Origin: Desulfobulbaceae bacterium
GTDB lineage: Bacteria; Desulfobacterota; Desulfobulbia; Desulfobulbales; Desulfocapsaceae
NCBI GenBank assembly: GCA_024640625.1
Contig: JAHEER010000011.1
Span: forward strand, 1 to 64,000
Length of the DNA stretch: 64,000 nucleotides
Reading direction: 5' to 3'
Part shown: positions 26,407-35,015 of the stretch, piece after piece
Position numbering within the stretch: the stretch's first letter is position 1
Layout of the letters: the number at the start of each line of letters is the position of its first letter
Notes under the pieces: model-generated
Database searches by the model: none
Told to the model about the DNA's origin: nothing
What the model saw: only the letters and a program-made list of their open reading frames with translations
Translations under genes and position numbers: made by a program

Positions 26407-27618
26407 ATGAGTATAGATTTTCAGAAGGTGTTGGAAAAATCAAAAGACTACCAGTCTCAGATGTCCGCATTTCTGCGGGACATGATCGCCATTCCGAGTG
26501 AAAGCTGTGAGGAAGAGAAGGTGATCCAGCGGATCAGAAAGGAGATGGAAACGGTCGGTTTTGACCGGGTTGAAATAGACCCGATGGGCAACGTGCTGGG
26601 CTATATCGGTAACGGATCACACCTGATCGCCATGGATGCCCATATCGATACGGTGGGCATCGGCAACCGGGAAAACTGGAGCCACGATCCCTATGCGGGC
26701 TACGAGGATGACGACATCATCTACGGGCGCGGCGCCAGCGATCAGGAAGGCGGTATGGCCGCCATGGTTTACGCGGGGAAAGTGATCAAGGATCTCGGCC
26801 TCACCGACGACTACACGCTGCTGGTAACCGGAACGGTCCAGGAGGAGGACTGCGACGGCCTCTGCTGGCAATACATAATTGAAGAGAGCAAGATCCGGCC
26901 CGAGTTTGTCGTCTCGACCGAACCGACGTCGCTGGGCGTCTACCGCGGACAGCGCGGCAGAATGGAAATCCGCGTCGCGGTCGAAGGGGTCAGCGCCCAC
27001 GGTTCCGCGCCGGAGCGCGGCGACAACGCTATTTTCAAGATGGCTCCCATTCTTATGGATCTCCAGGAACTCCATCACCGTTTAAAAGACGATGACTTCC
27101 TCGGCAAAGGCTCGCTCACCGTCTCGGAGGTCTTTTACACCTCGCCCTCGCGGTGCGCGGTTGCCGACGGCTGCTCGATCTCCATTGACCGGCGGCTGAC
27201 CTGGGGGGAGACCTGGGAAGGGGCGCTGGAAGAGATTCGCCGGCTGCCGTCCGTTCAGCAGGCGGGAGCCACGGTGTCGATGTACAATTACGAGCGACCT
27301 TCCTACACCGGGCTGGTCTACCCGACCGAATGCTACTTCCCCGCCTGGGTGCTGAATGAGAATCACGCCGCCTGCAAAACGCTGGTCGAATCGTTCACCT
27401 CGCTGTTTGACGAGCGGCCGGTCGTAGACAAGTGGACCTTTTCCACTAACGGTGTCTCCATAATGGGGCGTTACAATATTCCCTGTGTGGGGTTCGGCCC
27501 CGGCCACGAGGATCAGGCCCACGCCCCCAACGAGGTAACCTGGAAGGATGAACTGGTCAGGGCCTGTGCCATGTACGCCGTCATACCCTCGGTCTACGTG
27601 GAGAAGTATGCGAATTAG
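26407..27618 (+). CDS. ygeY: YgeY-like M20 metallohydrolase
   Basis: 403 residues from ATG 26407 (GGGAGA six bases upstream; a TTG one codon earlier is less likely). M20 peptidase/deacylase fold with two-metal ligands: MDAHIDTVG near residue 78, [10 protein letters not shown] near 111, TVQEEDCDG near 145, STEPT near 173, and the last His in [15 protein letters not shown] near 373. The closest group is the YgeY family, which in E. coli and clostridia sits with ygeW, ygeX and a carbamate kinase in selenium-linked nitrogen catabolism. Substrate unknown; probably an N-acyl or carbamoyl amino acid. Carbamate kinase follows by 47 bases. Confidence 0.85.
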   Translation: MSIDFQKVLEKSKDYQSQMSAFLRDMIAIPSESCEEEKVIQRIRKEMETVGFDRVEIDPMGNVLGYIGNGSHLIAMDAHIDTVGIGNRENWSHDPYAGYEDDDIIYGRGASDQEGGMAAMVYAGKVIKDLGLTDDYTLLVTGTVQEEDCDGLCWQYIIEESKIRPEFVVSTEPTSLGVYRGQRGRMEIRVAVEGVSAHGSAPERGDNAIFKMAPILMDLQELHHRLKDDDFLGKGSLTVSEVFYTSPSRCAVADGCSISIDRRLTWGETWEGALEEIRRLPSVQQAGATVSMYNYERPSYTGLVYPTECYFPAWVLNENHAACKTLVESFTSLFDERPVVDKWTFSTNGVSIMGRYNIPCVGFGPGHEDQAHAPNEVTWKDELVRACAMYAVIPSVYVEKYAN

Positions 27619-27665
27619 CATCAGCCAGCGGCCGTCGCTTCCGGCAGCCTGAACGGGACAAAGTT

Positions 27666-28616
27666 ATGCAGCAGCGCGCAGTCATAGCCCTGGGCGGCAA
27701 TGCCCTGATCAAGGACGAGAGCCGTTGCTCGATCGACGACCAGCTGGCCGCAGTGCAGGAGATGGCGAGCCATATCAGTGATTTCATCGAGCTTGGCTAT
27801 AAGGTCGTTCTCACCCATGGCAACGGTCCTCAGGTTGGATTCATCCTGCGCCGGTCCGAGCTTGCCTTCGAAGCCGGCGAGCTGCATTTTGTGCCGCTCA
27901 AAAATTGTGTGGCCAATACCCAGGGGGCCATCGGCTATCAGATACAGGAATCGCTGGTAAACGCCTTTGCGAGAAGAAATATTAAAAAAACTCCGATTGT
28001 CCTGGTAACCCTGGTGGAGGTCGATCGCAACGACCCTTCCTTTGCCCGGCCGGTAAAACCGATCGGCGTCTATTACCAGAAGGAAAAGGCCGAGTCGCTG
28101 GTGCAGGAGCACCCCGACTGGCATCTGGTGCACCAGGCCGGCAAGGGCTATCGACGGGTGGTGCCCTCCCCACGGCCGCTGCGCATCATTGAAATGGACG
28201 CTATTGGCGCATTGGCGGATCAAGGTTTCGTCGTGGTCGCCGCAGGCGGCGGCGGCATTCCGGTAATCAGGGATGACGACGGTGAGCTGCAGGGCGTGAA
28301 CGCCGTGGTCGACAAGGACCTGACCGCGTCTCTGTTGGCCACCGAGTGGGGGGCGCAGGTGCTGATCATCCCTACCACGGTTGACAATGTCTTCCTCGAT
28401 TACGGGTCGCCGGCAGCCCGGCCTCTCACTCAGATAAGTGTTGAAGAGGCAAAAAAATATATCGCCCAGGGACAGTTCGAAAAGGGCAGCATGCTGCCTA
28501 AAATCGAAGCCGCGGTGGATTTTCTCAGTCGGGGCGGAGAGCGGGTAGTCATCACCAGCCCGGAGAACCTAATGCGTGCGATGGAGGACGGCAGCGGAAC
28601 CCAGATCGTTCCCTGA
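27666..28616 (+). CDS. arcC: Carbamate kinase (intact copy)
   Basis: 316 residues, full length. Converts carbamoyl phosphate plus ADP to ATP, CO2 and NH3, the energy-yielding last step of carbamoyl catabolism. Seen: VIALGGNALI at the start, LTHGNGPQVG near 49, CVANTQGAIGYQIQ, VDRNDPSFARPVKPIG, VVAAGGGGIPVIRDD near 194, AVVDKDLTASLLA near 218, and GSMLPKIEAAVDFL near 278. The family's active-site lysines are present in KPIG and VDKD. Operon partner of the YgeY-like hydrolase and probably of YgeW. Confidence 0.95.
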   Translation: MQQRAVIALGGNALIKDESRCSIDDQLAAVQEMASHISDFIELGYKVVLTHGNGPQVGFILRRSELAFEAGELHFVPLKNCVANTQGAIGYQIQESLVNAFARRNIKKTPIVLVTLVEVDRNDPSFARPVKPIGVYYQKEKAESLVQEHPDWHLVHQAGKGYRRVVPSPRPLRIIEMDAIGALADQGFVVVAAGGGGIPVIRDDDGELQGVNAVVDKDLTASLLATEWGAQVLIIPTTVDNVFLDYGSPAARPLTQISVEEAKKYIAQGQFEKGSMLPKIEAAVDFLSRGGERVVITSPENLMRAMEDGSGTQIVP

Positions 28617-28799
28617 CCACATCGCCGCAATAGGAAAAGGCAAAGGCTCACCCGAGTGCATGAATTCTGCGCTTGTACCAGTTGATTCCGATACTTTTTA
28701 TTTCTGATTATTCTCACGCAAAGTGATCATAATCAATAGTATTACAGAATCTCATAACAGATTTTGGTACCATTTTTATCTAAGTTTCGTGGTTGGGCA

Positions 28800-28890
28800 T
28801 TGACATTAAGTTGATCTTTTTTGATTGTATTGTTTACAATTAGAACAAATAAAGATGACGAAAATGACACAAGATTGTATTGTAAATACA
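28800..28890 (+). promoter_or_regulatory. Promoter/operator region of the ureide genes
   Basis: TTGACA at 28800-28805 is a possible -35 box. GATTGTATTGT occurs twice, at 28823 and 28873, exactly 50 bases apart (about five helical turns). The first lies in a perfect inverted repeat, ATTGTA-5-TACAAT (28824-28840); the second in TGTATT-3-AATACA (28876-28890). Such sites suit a FadR-like GntR dimer; a gntR gene lies downstream in the same cluster. Confidence 0.55.
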
Positions 28891-28925
28891 TATCAGGGCT
28901 AACACCATAATATCAGGAGGAAACA

Positions 28926-29696
28926 ATGCCGTATCCCAAAGGTTTTTTAGAAAGTAGAGCAGTCATTAAGCCGGGCCTTTACACGGTGATACCGCCTGAG
29001 GGCAGGGTCATTAACTCCCTGCCTGGTTTCGAGGGATGTAAACTCTCCATAATTGCCTCCCCTAAACATGGTGCCAGTTTTGTTCAATACGTCGGCACCG
29101 TTGAACCTGGTGGTAAAACCACCCGTCCTTTTGTCGATGAAGACGGTATCGAGTCATTTCTTTTCGTTATGGATGGCGACGGCAGTCTGAGCGTTACCAT
29201 TAAAGATCAGACAGAAACGCTCACTCTCGGCGGATATGCCTTCGCTCCTCCCGAGTCCTCCGTCTCGTTCGAGAATACTTCGGCAATGCCGGTACGCATT
29301 CTCCTCTACAAACAACGTTTCGTTCCCCTGGAAGACTTGCGGCCGTGGGCTGTGTTCGGTGATATAAACGACACTGAAGAGGTCATCTATGATGAAATGG
29401 TGAACGTATTCCTGCGTGACTTGCTGCCCAATGATCCGGCCTTTGACATGAACATGCACACCCTAAAGTTTCTCCCGGATGGGTCTCATCCATTTGTAGA
29501 AACGCACGTTCAGGAGCATGGTGCCTACATTCTCGGAGGACAGGGAATGTATCTGCTGGGAGAGGACTGGCTACAGGTTAAAAAGGAGGATTTTATCTGG
29601 TTTGGACCATTCACCCAACAGGGTACCTATGCTACCGGACGCGAACCTTTCTGGTACATCTACAGCAAGGATATGAATCGCGACGCAACAATTTAG
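28926..29696 (+). CDS. allE: (S)-ureidoglycine aminohydrolase
   Basis: 256 residues, full length, with an AGGAGGAAAC ribosome-binding site. Bicupin enzyme that converts (S)-ureidoglycine to (S)-ureidoglycolate and ammonia, using Mn, in purine ureide breakdown. Seen: ESRAVIKPGLYTVIPPEGRV, GCKLSIIASPKHGASFVQYV, YKQRFVPLEDL, DMNMHTLKFLPDGSHPFVET, then HVQEHGAYILGGQGMYLLGE with the metal-binding His and Glu, and IYSKDMNRDA at the end. It opens the AT-richer catabolic block. Confidence 0.92.
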   Translation: MPYPKGFLESRAVIKPGLYTVIPPEGRVINSLPGFEGCKLSIIASPKHGASFVQYVGTVEPGGKTTRPFVDEDGIESFLFVMDGDGSLSVTIKDQTETLTLGGYAFAPPESSVSFENTSAMPVRILLYKQRFVPLEDLRPWAVFGDINDTEEVIYDEMVNVFLRDLLPNDPAFDMNMHTLKFLPDGSHPFVETHVQEHGAYILGGQGMYLLGEDWLQVKKEDFIWFGPFTQQGTYATGREPFWYIYSKDMNRDATI

Positions 29697-29733
29697 TTTA
29701 CCCCAATTCTTCTACTGCTGAGGAGATACAGTT

Positions 29734-30759
29734 ATGGCTTTGACAAATGACTTCGGCCCGATGGATATTTATGCCCAGGTCGAAAAAACAGGTATAAAAG
29801 GGCGCCATTTCACCTTTGTCGACGATTTTACAACGGAAGAACTGGAGAATGTATTTAAAACAGCACTGATGATTGAGCCATTCTGGCGCAGCCGAATTCC
29901 ATTGCTTCAGGGGAAGGTGATGTGCCTGCAGTTTTTCCAGCCGAGTACCCGTACCAGGTTCAGCATGGAAACTGCGATGCACAGGCTCGGCGGCGACGTT
30001 ATTACTGAGTCCAACCCACTTGTCAGTTCATCCGCGGCCAAGGGCGAGTCGTTGTATGACTCTCTTAGGGTAACTTCCCAATATGCAAATGTTATCGTTC
30101 TTCGGCATCCTGATGAGGGCGTAATAGAGGTTATTGAGGAGTTGGGCAGTGACTCTGCTCCTGTTATCAGCGGCGGATACGGTGATGTCACGCACCCAAC
30201 TCAGGGGCTTCTGGACATGTACGCAGTGTATCGGGCACTTGGAGGCGATTTCACCACAATGACCGTTATGATCGCAACCCCTGACCTCTCCCGGGCCAGA
30301 TCAGGACAGTCGTTCGCCCTTGGCTTGGCCAAGATGGGCGCCAGAGTTATATATTCTGGAACCAAAGGACTGGAAACGCCGCAGGTGGTGCGTGATAAAC
30401 TCATTGCCATGAATGCGAATTTCACCGAGTTCAATGACCTGACTCTTGGTGAGCAGGAGGAGTTGATTGTTGATGAAGGCGTAGATTATGTCTATCTGCC
30501 CGGTTGTTCAGTGAAAAAGGGAGATCCGGGGCGCGATGACTTTTTAAAGAAAATGGCAGAGTATTATTTTACCGCCGAAGGACTGCAAAGAATTCAAGAA
30601 AAGACTGGGAGGACAGTCGGCATCTCTCACTCTTTGCCCAGAAATGCAGGCGAATTCGACTTTGGTATCGATAACACAGCTCACCAAGTGTATTTCAAAG
30701 CTATCGGATTTTCGATACCGCTCCGCATGTCACTGCTGGCAAATATTTGCGGCATCTAG
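29734..30759 (+). CDS. Aspartate/ornithine carbamoyltransferase-like catabolic enzyme
   Basis: 341 residues, starting after GAGGAGATACAG. Carbamoyl-phosphate motif QPSTRTRFSMETAMHRLGGD near residue 68 and HPTQGLLDMYAVY near 150 show the transcarbamylase fold; the second-substrate domain (IATPDLSRARSGQSFALGLA near 180, SHSLPRNAGEFD near 298) resembles aspartate transcarbamylase but lacks its usual HPLPR. It lies between allE and a carbamate kinase, with allA next, so it probably works backwards, making carbamoyl phosphate from a ureido compound (inference). Ureidoglycine, oxalurate or a carbamoyl amino acid are candidates. It is not related to AllF/AllG/AllH, the known oxamate carbamoyltransferase. 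Confidence 0.8.
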   Translation: MALTNDFGPMDIYAQVEKTGIKGRHFTFVDDFTTEELENVFKTALMIEPFWRSRIPLLQGKVMCLQFFQPSTRTRFSMETAMHRLGGDVITESNPLVSSSAAKGESLYDSLRVTSQYANVIVLRHPDEGVIEVIEELGSDSAPVISGGYGDVTHPTQGLLDMYAVYRALGGDFTTMTVMIATPDLSRARSGQSFALGLAKMGARVIYSGTKGLETPQVVRDKLIAMNANFTEFNDLTLGEQEELIVDEGVDYVYLPGCSVKKGDPGRDDFLKKMAEYYFTAEGLQRIQEKTGRTVGISHSLPRNAGEFDFGIDNTAHQVYFKAIGFSIPLRMSLLANICGI

Positions 30760-30888
30760 ACAAGAATAATGTGGAGGGCGTTGCCCGAGCTTTCCCGACA
30801 AAACCGTACCCCATGTCAACCAACGGGCAAGGCCTTTTGGTAGACAAGGGCGAATATTTCCCGCCCCAATTCTCGGAGGAGTTTTTCA

Positions 30889-31850
30889 GTGACCATACCA
30901 AGAGCGATCCCAGATCGTTTAATAGTGGCAATAGGCGGTAATGCGATACATCCCAGCGGTATCAGAGGTACATCCGAAGAGCAAGTTACCGTTGCCGGCG
31001 ATACTGCCAAGGCATTGTTACCGCTGCTGGAGTGTGACAATCAGCTGATCGTAACTCATGGCAACGGACCCGGGGTTGGAAAGGTACTCATGCGTCAGGC
31101 TCTGTCACGCGATAAGGTAGCGCCCATGTCCCTGGATATATGCGTTGCCAATACCCAAGGGGTCACCGCCTATCTCCTGGTTCAGGCATTTGAGAATGCG
31201 TTGCGTGAAGTTGGTAATCAGCGGCATGTCGTTGGTTTGGTAACCCAGGTGGAAGTTGATCCTGACGATCCAAGTTTTTCCAATCCGACCAAACCCGTCG
31301 GCTATTTTTATTCCGAAAAAGAAGCACAGCAATTGGCTGAAACGCTCGGCTGGACCATGCGTGAAGATTCCGGTCGCGGCTGGCGCATGGTCGTCGGCTC
31401 ACCGAGGCCCCAACATGTTTGTGATATATCCCTGGTGGAAGTGCTGGCTTCCAGGGGAACGGTGGTGATCGCCGGGGGAGGCGGGGGGGTGCCGGTTGTT
31501 CGCGATGAAAGAGGCGTTCGTAGAGGCGTAGAGGCGGTCATTGATAAAGATTTGACCACCGCACATATGGCAACGTCCTTGGAATAGAGGAGATGGTAAT
31601 CCTGACTGCAGTCTCACGAGTGGCGATAAATTTCGGCAGAGCAGACCAGCAAGAACTTGACACGGTAAGTGTTTCGCAAATGAGAAGGTACTTGGAAGAA
31701 GGGCATTTTCCGGCAGGTAGCATGGGGCCAAAAATCGAGGCGGTAATAAAGTTTATCGACGGTGGGGGCAGGCGGGCAGTCATTGGTCACCTGAATGAAG
31801 CCCTTCCAGCAATTAAAGGGGAAACAGGCACTCATATCCTTCCCGATTGA
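30889..31850 (+). pseudogene. arcC: Second carbamate kinase, broken by a frameshift
   Basis: GTG 30889 has a GGAGGA site. Residues 1-232 carry VAIGGNAIHPSGI, VTHGNGPGVG, CVANTQGVTAYL, DPDDPSFSNPTKPVG, VVIAGGGGGVPVVRD and AVIDKDLTTAHMA, then stop at TAG 31585-31587. The remaining part (INFGRADQQELDTVS, YLEEGHFPAGSMGPKIEAV, GTHILP) continues in another frame from about 31577 to 31850. One base appears missing near ACGTCCTTGG; adding one restores LGIEEMVILTAVSRVAINF. Either a real frameshift mutation, a sequencing error, or (less likely) programmed shifting. Confidence 0.9.
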
Positions 31851-31958
31851 TCTGTAGTTCATAAGGACCCGTAGTGAACGCCCCTGGCATTGAGCAGAGC
31901 AGAGGGAAAAACCGCCAACCAACAACTGAATGAATGTCAAGAAAAGTCGGGGCAGATA

Positions 31959-32459
31959 ATGAATGAACTACTGGTAAGGCCGCTTAACCGCGAAGAATTT
32001 GAACCTTTTGGGGATGTGATCGAAGCAGATTCAACGGTCGAAACCATAGCTATCAACGATGGTTATGCAATTCGTTATAATGATTTGGCCACTGTGGATG
32101 TGCTTGGATCAGGAGGGCGTCCTCTGCTTAATATATTCCGTAGTAAGCCGCGCCCGCTTCCGATCGCCCTCCACATGATGGAGCGCCATCCGCTGGGAAG
32201 TCAGGCCTTTATTTCATTACAGAAGAAAAAATTTTTAGTAGTGGTGGCGCCTTCGGGCAAATCAGTAGAGCCTGCAGATCTGTCGGCTTTTATAACAAAT
32301 GGCGTGCAGGGGGTTAACTATGCTCGAGGAGTCTGGCATTTTCCACTGATCAGTTTAGACGAGGAGCAAGATTTTCTGGTTATTGACCGGGGTGGTCCAG
32401 AAAACAATTGTGATGAGATATTCTTCAATGAGTCTGAAACAAGGATTTTGAAGTATTAG
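31959..32459 (+). CDS. allA: Ureidoglycolate lyase
   Basis: 166 residues from ATG 31959 (a longer frame begins upstream but lacks a start signal; GTCGGGG precedes this one). Splits (S)-ureidoglycolate to glyoxylate and urea. Seen: VRPLNREEFEPFGDVIEAD, NIFRSKPRPLPIALHMMERH, PLGSQAFISLQKKKFLVVVA, and GVNYARGVWHFPLISLDEEQ with conserved Arg, Trp and His, then DFLVIDRGG. Acts directly after AllE in the pathway. Confidence 0.92.
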   Translation: MNELLVRPLNREEFEPFGDVIEADSTVETIAINDGYAIRYNDLATVDVLGSGGRPLLNIFRSKPRPLPIALHMMERHPLGSQAFISLQKKKFLVVVAPSGKSVEPADLSAFITNGVQGVNYARGVWHFPLISLDEEQDFLVIDRGGPENNCDEIFFNESETRILKY

Positions 32460-32509
32460 GCACCCAACTGTAACGCTTATCAAACCTGCAAATCCGGAGG
32501 TGTATAAGT

Positions 32510-32749
32510 ATGAATTCTTCGGAAGTATATCCGCGGGATCTGATAGGATATGGCCCCGATCCCCCACAGGCAGAACGTCGGTTAACACACGAGCTCTGGT
32601 GGTCGAGCATGGTGGCTTTCTCTATGATGCCGATGATTATAGTGATGATCTCTCTTTCTGGACTAGAGTTGGCGACCAACCTCATCTGGTGCTGCCGGCG
32701 TATCGATAGTGCGCGTCACTGGCTGGAACATCATCCCTACAGGGGTTAA
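32510..32749 (+). pseudogene. puuE: Allantoinase (PuuE-type) remnant with two large internal deletions
   Basis: A strong CCGGAGGTG site precedes ATG 32510. Three islands of PuuE sequence survive: YPRDLIGYGPDPP (N-terminus, 32528-32566); TGRTSVNTRALVVEHGGFLY and DADDYSDDLSFW then QPHLVLP in a second frame (32566-32706); and DSARHWLEHHPYRG back in the first frame (32705-32746), the C-terminus. Intact PuuE is about 300 residues, so roughly 460 and 250 bases are gone, with frame changes. Intact PuuE hydrolyses allantoin to allantoate. It follows allA by 50 bases, so the operon once covered an earlier step. Confidence 0.88.
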
Positions 32750-32757
32750 TTTTCACC

Positions 32758-33447
32758 CTACGATAGGTTCATGGAGGCAAACACATCTTGAAGATCATCA
32801 GGCTTGATGCTTGGCTTGAAGTTAAGATTTTGTTCGATAGATTCTAGGTGGTTAGTGAGCAGCGCCAAGGCTTTTTTTCTGTCACCGCTGGCAATAAGTT
32901 GTACGAGTTTCGAATGGTCCTCGTCTGCACAATTATTTTTGCCTTGAATTTCGTATTTCTCCAATATCAGTGAACTGCGGGCAATCAGCTGATTTAGAAA
33001 GTCGATAAATACCTGGTTTGCAGCTATCTCAGCGAGCAATAAATGGAACTTTCCGGTCAGATAAATAAGGGTATGACGCTGCTGTTCTTCCCGGGCTTGT
33101 TTTTCTTTTTTAAGATGGGCCCTCAGTTGTTTTAAATCTTTAGCTTTTACCTTTTCAATTACGATATCAAGGATTTTTGCTTCAAGGCAGAGACGGGCGG
33201 CAAACACTTCAGCAGCATCTTGTTGTGAAGGTTCGGCAATTACTGCCCCCTTATTAGGAATAATTTGAACTAAATTTCTCTGTTCCAGCACTAATAGTGC
33301 TTGTCTGACATTGGCTCGGCTTGATGACAAAGCTTTCGCCAGTTCATTTTCAATCAATCGAGTGTTGGGCTCTAATCGCCTTTCGAAAATTGCCTGAAAT
33401 ATTGCTTTGCAAACCCTATCTATTTCTACATGTGCTGTTATCGACAT
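32758..33447 (-). CDS. GntR-family (FadR/FCD type) transcriptional regulator
   Basis: 229 residues from ATG 33447. The N-terminal winged helix (residues 8-75) has LIENELAKALSSSRANVRQA and VQIIPNKGAVIAEPS. The C-terminal helical FCD ligand domain (about 85-215) has FHLLLAEIAANQVFIDFLNQ and the histidine DEDHSKLVQLIASGDRKKAL, positions that bind metal in the family. It faces the ureide genes and lies upstream of the TRAP genes in the opposite direction. TTGTTKACAAT-like sites near all three units make it the likely local repressor. Confidence 0.88.
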   Translation of the reverse strand: MSITAHVEIDRVCKAIFQAIFERRLEPNTRLIENELAKALSSSRANVRQALLVLEQRNLVQIIPNKGAVIAEPSQQDAAEVFAARLCLEAKILDIVIEKVKAKDLKQLRAHLKKEKQAREEQQRHTLIYLTGKFHLLLAEIAANQVFIDFLNQLIARSSLILEKYEIQGKNNCADEDHSKLVQLIASGDRKKALALLTNHLESIEQNLNFKPSIKPDDLQDVFASMNLS

Positions 33448-33473
33448 TGCTTACCCGGTCCTCTATAATGACT

Positions 33474-33551
33474 GATTGACAATTAGAGTACAAAATGTCT
33501 CAAAAAAAGTACAGATAGTTCGCAATAATTTGAGGAATTGTTTACTTTCAT
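33474..33551 (-). promoter_or_regulatory. gntR promoter region with operator-like sites
   Basis: GATTGACAATTAGAGTACAAA at 33474-33494 resembles TTTACAATTAGAACAAA upstream of allE (28834-28850). A second partial match, AATTGTTTACTTTCAT, is at 33536-33551. This would allow autoregulation. Confidence 0.4.
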
Positions 33552-33821
33552 GTCATTGCTGAGGCCTATATTATATAAAGCCACATTGTCGCAGGCCATT
33601 TAATCTTTGATTGAGAACGAGATCTTCTAAGAGAATTCATTGGAATGATTGATTAATAGGCGTGCGTACTAGGGCTGGCGGCTGAGCTTGTCTAGCAGTA
33701 AGAGCTCTTCTGTTAACCGATTCTTCTTAAATAATTCGGCTCAAAGTCTGGTGCTAAGATTTTGATTCGATTGTTCACTCGAGCACCGATATACAATTGA
33801 AACATGAGACAAGGACTGCTG

Positions 33822-34015
33822 ATGGCCACAAAAATTATCCAGGTCCTTTCTTCTGCAGATAAGCTTCATACTGAGTTCACCTGCAACGGCTGGGTCAGAA
33901 AAGAACCAGACGAGACACAGGCTATTCAGCATCTATCGAGATATATGCTGGCTGTTCATTGAAAAACCATTAAGTAATTGCAGATGCCACGCTCCAGATG
34001 GAAAATAAAGTCGTT
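33822..34015 (+). pseudogene. asnS: Asparaginyl-tRNA synthetase N-terminal fragment (decayed)
   Basis: MATKIIQVLSSADKLH followed by CNGWVR (from 33822) matches the start of the AsnRS anticodon-binding OB fold. After a one-base shift near 33900 the next frame gives RTRRDTGYSASIEIYAGCS, LKN, then a stop (TAA 33971-33973) and VIADATLQMEN. AsnRS reads about [38 protein letters not shown]... in outline, so similarity extends through the shift and the stop. Only about 65 of 460 codons are present. A working asnS must be elsewhere. The other parts of 33552-34448 show nothing recognisable. Confidence 0.75.
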
Positions 34016-34448
34016 ACCTCAAGCTTCCTGTTCTTATCCCGGGTTCTCTCATTTTAATCAGCCGAACCCGGTCTGAGGAAAACTCTTCCGGGGGCAGCTA
34101 CCTATTTTATCAGATCATCAGCACGTCTCTAAAAGTACTGTATTTGTGATTTATTTTAGTTTCCAGGCAACATCTTGCCGCACGAGTCACATTGTACTAG
34201 CTCATTGATTATCTAGGAATAAACCGGGACCGATCTGCAAGGGATGCGGTTGCCTTTCGTCGATGATACAAACTCGTGCGTGGAAAAAGAATGGTCAATT
34301 GGATGAGTATTTTGTTAGAATGTGCCTCGGGTCGGATCTCATCGTAATCATAATTTCTTACAGATCTCACATCACACAAGAAATTCGCTGTACCCTTATG
34401 AAGCTGTGTTAGCATTCCTAAGCCACACGATCAACAATTTTATTATAG

Positions 34449-34472
34449 TTGTTGACAGCAATTGTTGACAAT
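34449..34472 (+). promoter_or_regulatory. Operator-like direct repeats before the TRAP genes
   Basis: TTGTTGACA occurs at 34449 and 34462, and the second copy continues as TTGTTGACAAT, one base different from TTGTTTACAAT before allE (28830-28840). Probable binding site of the neighbouring GntR regulator. Confidence 0.45.
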
Positions 34473-34478
34473 ACTTTA

Positions 34479-35012
34479 ATGCCAGCTATGGGAGCATCTG
34501 GAATTTCAAGCAAAGCGATCAAGGCCAGCAGGCGTCTTAACTGGGTCGTGGAAAGATTTTGTGTCCTATTACTGGCCTTGCTTGTGCTGGATGTCTGGTT
34601 AGGGGTGCTGGCGCGCTATGTCCTGCCATTCCCGGCAACTTTCACTGAAGAGCTGGCACGTTACCTGATGATCTGGATGGCTCTGCTGGCTGTTTCCAGT
34701 GGTATCAGTCATCGTGAGCATATTGGCGTGTTGGTGCTCTTCGAGCGCTTTCCGCCATCGGTGCGCAAATGGCTTGCGGTACTATTTGACCTGATTGCGC
34801 TGGTGTTTTTTGCCCTCATTTTTTTTTACGGGCTTGGTTTGGTCGAGCGTGGATTCAATCGTTATACCATGATTGAGGCGATTCCCAAGGCCTATCCTTT
34901 CATGGGGGTTCCGCTTGCCGCTGCAATGGCATGTATTCAGTTGGTACTGGTCGCTATTCACGATTTTTTTACGGTCGACGATGTTATCGGCGCAAACCGG
35001 ATGGAGAACTAA
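34479..35012 (+). CDS. dctQ: TRAP transporter small membrane subunit (DctQ-type)
   Basis: 177 residues if started at ATG 34479; the start is uncertain because no good ribosome-binding site is visible. Four transmembrane helices. Seen: CVLLLALLVLDVWLGVLARY, FTEELARYLMIWMALLAVSS (the E-E-x-x-R-x-x-x-x-W signature near residue 65), HREHIGVLVL and the basic FPPSVRKW. It partners DctM and DctP to import an organic acid with a sodium or proton gradient. The DctM start lies three bases after its stop. Confidence 0.87.
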   Translation: MPAMGASGISSKAIKASRRLNWVVERFCVLLLALLVLDVWLGVLARYVLPFPATFTEELARYLMIWMALLAVSSGISHREHIGVLVLFERFPPSVRKWLAVLFDLIALVFFALIFFYGLGLVERGFNRYTMIEAIPKAYPFMGVPLAAAMACIQLVLVAIHDFFTVDDVIGANRMEN

Positions 35013-35015
35013 CAA

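Noticed and set aside
30747-30941. 64-codon frame between the carbamoyltransferase and the second carbamate kinase
   Set aside because: It overlaps the ends of both genes, contains the downstream ribosome-binding site, and shows no family pattern.
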